Shown here piece by piece: positions 59,440-64,000 of a stretch of 64,000 nucleotides of DNA. Under the pieces are notes generated by a model. That model saw only the letters and a program-made list of their open reading frames with translations. It did no database searches and was not told where the DNA came from. Each line of letters begins with the position of its first letter. Positions within the stretch are counted from its first letter, which is position 1. The translations under genes were made by a program, and so were the position numbers. This DNA is from Trematomus loennbergii (Eukaryota > Chordata > Actinopteri > Perciformes > Nototheniidae), in contig JAAOOA010000130.1 of assembly GCA_012861695.1 (NCBI GenBank), positions 37,501 through 101,500 of the forward strand, read 5' to 3'.

Positions 59440-61400
59440 TTTTTTTTAAATCTTCATATCATAGCTCACATAGAAAACCACATTTAAAAAAATTCAGCTC
59501 CAGCGTACCATCTTCCCTTGCCGTACATAGAACGTGATTGACCCCCAAAGAGTCCTGAAAGCAGGCAGGTTGTTGGTCACACTGTAAAAGGCATGTTCTA
59601 CTTTTAGCCGAGCAGCCACCAAAACCCTTCACACTCTGAACAACATCTGCCCAGCCCTGCAAAAAAAAAAGTCTGATGATAATCCATCTATTCCAGGAGC
59701 CTTTCCTGACGCCATCTGAGACACAGCGGCAGTTAGTTCTTCATGAGTCAGTTCAGAGCTGAGCGTGTTCTGTCCCTCTGAGCTCAGATGAGGAAGTCCC
59801 TCCAGAAGCTCTGCAGCAGAGTCCACATCACAGAGCTGAGCGTGTTCTGTCCCTCTGAGCTCAGATGAGGAAGTCCCTCCAGAAGCTCTGCAGCATTTGG
59901 GCTTTTCCTCCTCCCACCACTGAGTAAGGGAAGAACAACCATCTTTCCTAGATCTCCAGTAAGCCAACACATTTTAAAATGTTAACAGAATTCAAATCCT
60001 GTAATAATCTATTATTAAAATGCCAAAAAGATCTGGGTTTTCCGTTGGAAGATAAGATCAGCTCCATCAAAACTAAATGATGGTCTGTGAAAGCCACAGG
60101 GATGATCTGACAGTTTGTAACCCTAGCAGAAAAGGCCTTGGGTAAATCAAACCTGTCCCTCTGGCTGCACTAACTCTACCATCTGATATTTGAACCCATG
60201 TGTATTGCTTGCATGTAGGATGCATCCTCCTCCACACATCCACTAAATCACTTTTCTTTAGAACATGAGACAATACAGAGGAAGACTGAAGATGTGGCTC
60301 AACTCCAGTCCTATCCAAAGTCAAGTCAGTGCAACAATTCCAGTCCCCACCCAAAACAATAAACTCCCTTGACCAATATCACTTATTCTCTCTTCCAATA
60401 CTTTAAAGATGTCTTCACGCTCAGAGCCTTGGTTTGGTGCACATTAATAAAGCTAATCAGAAACTCATCTATTCCAGCTCTCACTAGAATAACTCTGCCC
60501 TTCACTTCCTCTGTGCTGGATATTATCTTTAGATTTCAAAGAGGGGAGAATACAATAGCTACTCCTGCACTCAAATGTGTCCCATGTATTACTACAGCAT
60601 GGCGGCCCCCGGTGCTGCAGGCACCGGCACGGCTACACCGGGCGCAACGAGTGCGGGCACGGCGGCCCCGGCGGCTGCAGACACGAGCACGTCTGCCCCG
60701 GAAACAGGGGCCGTAGCTCCGGTAGCTCCGGCAACTCCCCGCACGGGCCGAGCAATCCCGCTGGTTCCCTCTCCACTCTCATTCACAATATTCCCTTCCA
60801 AAAGAAGTGCTGCTATCAGTCTCTGTGGACAAGCGATCCTCTTGTGCCCCACATCACCACACCCAAAACACTTGACACTGCCAGCACTCGCATACACCAT
60901 GTAGAAACCCTCCTCATATTTAATACGGAAAGACACATCCAGTGTTTGTGATGTGCAGTCCGAAACATGAACACCTGTCTCCGCAGAGACTGGACGTGCT
61001 TCAGCTTAGTGTCTTTACAGCCCAGACTCACCGTGCGGAAACCACTCGCCATTCTCCCGTAGCGTTTGAGCTCTTTCTCCAGCGTTTCATTAGGAATAAA
61101 TGGAGGGACTCCCGATATGGTAATCCGGGTAGAAGGCACTGCCAGCGGGGACACCTGTATAAACTCATCATTTATGTTTAAGCCACTTTCAATGAACTGG
61201 CTGACCAACTCCTGCTTCTTTACAAAAACCACCACAGCTTTATTCATGCGGGATGCGTAGGAGATGTTTCCGTGTCCCACCTGCTCCCCCCACCGCCAGC
61301 AGCACACTCTCCACCGTGCCGTTCTCCTGAGGGATCACCCTCACCCCGTCGCAGGGACGGCATCTCACAGGAAGCCATCCTGCAGAGAAACACGCTTCTC
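59440..61400 (-). mobile_element. Tx1-type LINE remnant (ORF1, endonuclease, RT pieces)
   Basis: Read on the minus strand. ORF1 at about 61370-60592 shows EQVGHGNISYASRMNKAVVV, ITISGVPPFIPNE and a CCHC knuckle CFGCGDVGHKRIACP (about 60823-60867), with one frameshift. The ORF2 endonuclease at about 60590-60073 shows SAGVAIVFSP, APNQGSER and GGDWNC. The RT start at about 59800-59640 shows LTHEELTAAVSQMASGKAPG then IDGLSSDF. A short tail with WRSRKDGCSSLTQWWE occurs out of order near 59900-59970, and an 80 bp segment around SSEGQNTLSS is duplicated. Copy A keeps only ~260 bp of this element. Rearranged and inactive. Confidence 0.8.
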
Positions 61401-61416
61401 TCACGGAAGAAACACT

Positions 61417-61621
<205 letters not shown>

Positions 61622-61872
61622 TCAGAGTGTTACCCCTTAGATCAGGTCTCTAGTGATGGTGTGCTCAAAGTGATTGAAGCATGTCACTTGAACATGTGCA
61701 GCTGGAGTCTTTCAGCAACTGGGTCAGAACCTGCTGAACTAGCTGCATCACCTTTAAACTTTATAATAATAATACATGACTCTTATAGAGCGCTGTTATA
61801 GAAAGATCACTAACAGAGAGGAAAGCCTTCAGGTGAGTCTGGTGATAAACTGCTGTCTGTGTCTCTCCTCAG

Positions 61873-62469
61873 ATTCCTGTGGACTCACCCTGGACTCAGA
61901 CACAGCATGGAGAGAACTCAAACTGTCTGAGGACTACAGGACGGTGACATGGGGGAGAGAGGAGCCATATCCTGATCATCCAGAGAGGTTTGACTCCTTC
62001 TACTGGCCTCAGCTGATGTGCAGAGAAGCTCTGACTGGTCGCTGTTACTGGGAGGTCGAGTGGAGAGGAGGGGTTAATATCAGTGACTTACAGAGGAATC
62101 AGCAGGAAAGGAGACGGAGGGGACAGTAGGTTTGGAGCGAATGATCAGTCCTGGAGTCTGAACTGCTCTGATAGAGGTTACACTGTCTGGCACAATAAGA
62201 GAGAAACACGCATCACCTCCTCCTCCTCCTCCTCCTCCTCCTCCTCCTCCTCCTCCTCCTCGCCTCCTCCTCCTCCTCCTCCTCTCCTCTCCTCCTCTGG
62301 TAGAGTAGCAGTGTATCTGGATCATCCTGCTGGCTCTCTCTCCTTCTACAGAGTCTCCTCTGACACACTGACCCACCTCCACACCTTCAGAACCACATTC
62401 ACTGAACCTCTCTCTGCTGGGTTTAGGTTCTGGTCAGCTGACTCCTCAGTATCTCTGTGTCCTCTGTAG
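61873..62469 (+). pseudogene. NLR copy B, terminal B30.2 (PRY-SPRY) exon, one frameshift
   Basis: The acceptor CTCCTCAG is followed by SCGLTLDSDTAWRELKLSED, YPDHPERFDSFYWPQLMCRE and GRCYWEVEWRG, a complete PRY and SPRY start. A missing-base event near 62073 (GTTAATATCAGTG) breaks the frame. From about 62083 the next frame gives YRGISR, QSWSLNCSDRGYTVWHNKRE, a long Ser/Pro stretch, GRVAVYLDHPAGSLSFYRVS, LHTFRTTFTEPLSAGF and VSLCPL with TAG at 62467. In the family this is a ligand-binding C-terminal domain. Confidence 0.88.
62216..62297 (+). repeat. TCC trinucleotide repeat inside B30.2
   Basis: A run of (TCC)n of about 80 bp codes for about 17 Ser followed by Pro residues in a variable loop of SPRY. 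Copy A has a shorter, impure version. Confidence 0.95.
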
Positions 62470-63361
62470 GAGGAGACCACTTCCTGTCCTGGGTTTAAGG
62501 GTTGCTGTTTTAAATCTGGCTCACTGATTGTGTCTTTACTGTCAGAAGTGTTTTTTATCAGAGAGTCTTTCATTGGGTGATGAATCTCTCCTTATCAGTT
62601 CAGTTATAAGTTGGACAGATGAATCAAAAGGTCAATGATTGTTGATTCTTGAAAATGCTTTAAGAACACAACAGCCTTCATCTCAGCTCTCCAGAGGGTT
62701 TACTTTATTGAGTTAGCAGCTCATTCCTTCAAACAGAAACTTCAGAGTGATTATAATGAGAGCAGATAGAAAGAAAGGTGGGTACACATGAATACCGTGA
62801 TATATATTTGTACATATATATTGAAGTAGTACAATATATGACAAGTTTAATCTGTGGGCCATATCTCATTATACTGTCTGAATTAGCTGAGGGCCGAAAG
62901 TGTTGTTTAATGTTTAATAAAATGGCGGCTTTGTCAACTGTTGAAGAAAGGAAGAAATGGAACAATGTATTTTATTATATAAAGCTTAAATATGTTAAAA
63001 ACTGTGTTAAACTCTGAATGCCATAGTCATGTATCGTATAGTTTAACGCTTTAGCAATATAAACAGGATGTATAACAGAAATCCTTACATGGGTACTTGT
63101 AAAGACCTATGTAGCAAAGTACGCACTTCCTCTTTCGAGGAGATGAACTTCTGTTATGCACTTCCTTGCGGGCAAACCTAGGCGGAGCAGATATCATCTA
63201 TATCTGAGCTAAACGCAGTTCATTATAGTGTGTGGTGTTATAACTTGTGAAACTTTAATAAAACGACCTGTTCACACTTGTGAGAGGAAACTAAAGTTCA
63301 CGTAGCCCTTCTGATTATTGCTGGATAAGTGACAAATGAGACGGAAAGTAAGCTGTTCCCA
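62470..63361. other. 3' flank of NLR copy B
   Basis: UTR and flank equivalent to 17538-18592, lacking the 166 bp segment 18241-18406 of A (junction CTTGCGGG/CAAACC near 63172). AATAAA is near 63257. Confidence 0.6.
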
Positions 63362-64000
63362 CATAGCTTGAGTCCTGAGTCCAGACTGATTCCAGCGTCC
63401 TGTCTCCTTGGCTGAGGATCGATCCCTGACGGAGTCTGCAGTCTCCCAGAGAGAACAGCGGGTAAGTCGCACCTAGGTAACTCTGTTGCTGAATTCTGGG
63501 TCATATTGGAGGTCGCCGTGATCGATTGATCTGAAATACGGCAGCAGTGCTTTACGGGTATTGAATCCCAAGGTTTCAGAGGTGTGTTCATTAAGGTCTG
63601 TGATCAAAGTCTAAAGGGAGAAACTAACAGGGGAAAGTTAAATGGTGTAAAATGGATGAATGGAGGTAGTATAGAAAGAAGGGAGTTATCGGTACCTCGA
63701 GGTGGTGTGTGAGGACTGAGTAAAAACCGTATCAATTACACAACTTCAGATTGTGTTCCTTCTATGTTTTACTCCTCATTGAAAAGAACCTTCTACATAC
63801 ATCATGTGATCGTGTGTTGAGTGTTACAGAGCAATGTTACATACACCTGAACATCAGCAGAACCCTTTAAAGTGCAGAAGATCTGATTGATTTGACCTTG
63901 TGTTTTTAAAAAGTGACTCTCTGTTAAGGTTCGGCAAAAGGTAGGACCCAAATGCAGATTAAAAGGGAAGCGGGTTTCAAAACAAATGAGCTTTAATAAA
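63362..64000. other. Unique right flank, nothing firmly recognised
   Basis: Past the duplication edge. It contains a donor-like GCGGGTAAGTCG at about 63459 and a partial unit of the 57 bp minisatellite at 63842-63878. From about 63926, GGTTCGGCAAAAGGTAGGAC looks like the start of a common fish repeat that runs off the window. Confidence 0.4.

Noticed and set aside
60369..60951. Plus-strand Ala/Pro/Thr-rich frames of 110-125 codons
   Set aside because: They are the complement of the GC-rich Tx1 ORF1 C-terminal region, which carries a CCHC knuckle on the minus strand.

Overview
This is eukaryotic DNA from a ray-finned fish, most likely a percomorph teleost. The evidence is spliced exons of the fish-specific NLRC3-like (NLR-C) immune receptor family (PYD, FISNA-NACHT, LRR, B30.2/PRY-SPRY), abundant CA, GA and AT microsatellites, and teleost-type transposable elements (L2, L1 and Tx1 LINEs, BEL/Pao, hAT-like, TTAA-target elements, a tRNA-derived SINE). 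Species cannot be named from this sequence. No bacterial-style operon, CRISPR array or functional tRNA/rRNA gene was seen.

Layout: 1-1768 holds a decayed LINE and a MITE-like repeat. 1769-18592 (copy A) and 46302-63361 (copy B) are two direct copies of one ~17 kb segment about 44.5 kb apart. Each carries the same NLR gene on the + strand, in order: a short N-terminal exon, a Pro/Glu/Gly repeat exon, a PYRIN exon, a large FISNA-NACHT exon, LRR exons (four in A, two in B), a short linker exon and a terminal B30.2 exon. Each also carries the same old L1 insertion between the LRR and linker exons, and Tx1 LINE remnants bordered by GA microsatellites before the B30.2 exon. In copy B the splice phases are consistent from PYD to B30.2, so the gene plan is clear. 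Both copies carry many 1-2 base frameshifts, so both are pseudogenes or are carrying long-read assembly errors; the sequence alone cannot decide.

The two copies act as natural empty-site controls. B has a 578 bp hAT-like element with a perfect 8 bp target duplication at a site that is empty in A. A has a 1.17 kb TTAA-target (piggyBac-like) element at a site that is empty in B. A larger inverted-repeat element in the NLR intron has its internal segment in opposite orientations in A and B.

The 28 kb between the copies (18593-46301) is repeat-dominated. It holds a 33 bp minisatellite, a possible small minus-strand host gene end at 20.5-21.0 kb, an L2 3' end, a SINE, a 2.9 kb higher-order satellite (23.27-26.2 kb), a nearly complete BEL/Pao retrotransposon with near-identical LTRs but no integrase core (28537-34913), a TTAA element with a nested solo LTR that contains its own minisatellite (35496-38059), an indel-free 57 bp array, a 146-147 bp periodic array, and long CA-rich tracts. 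No intact host gene can be confirmed in this interval.
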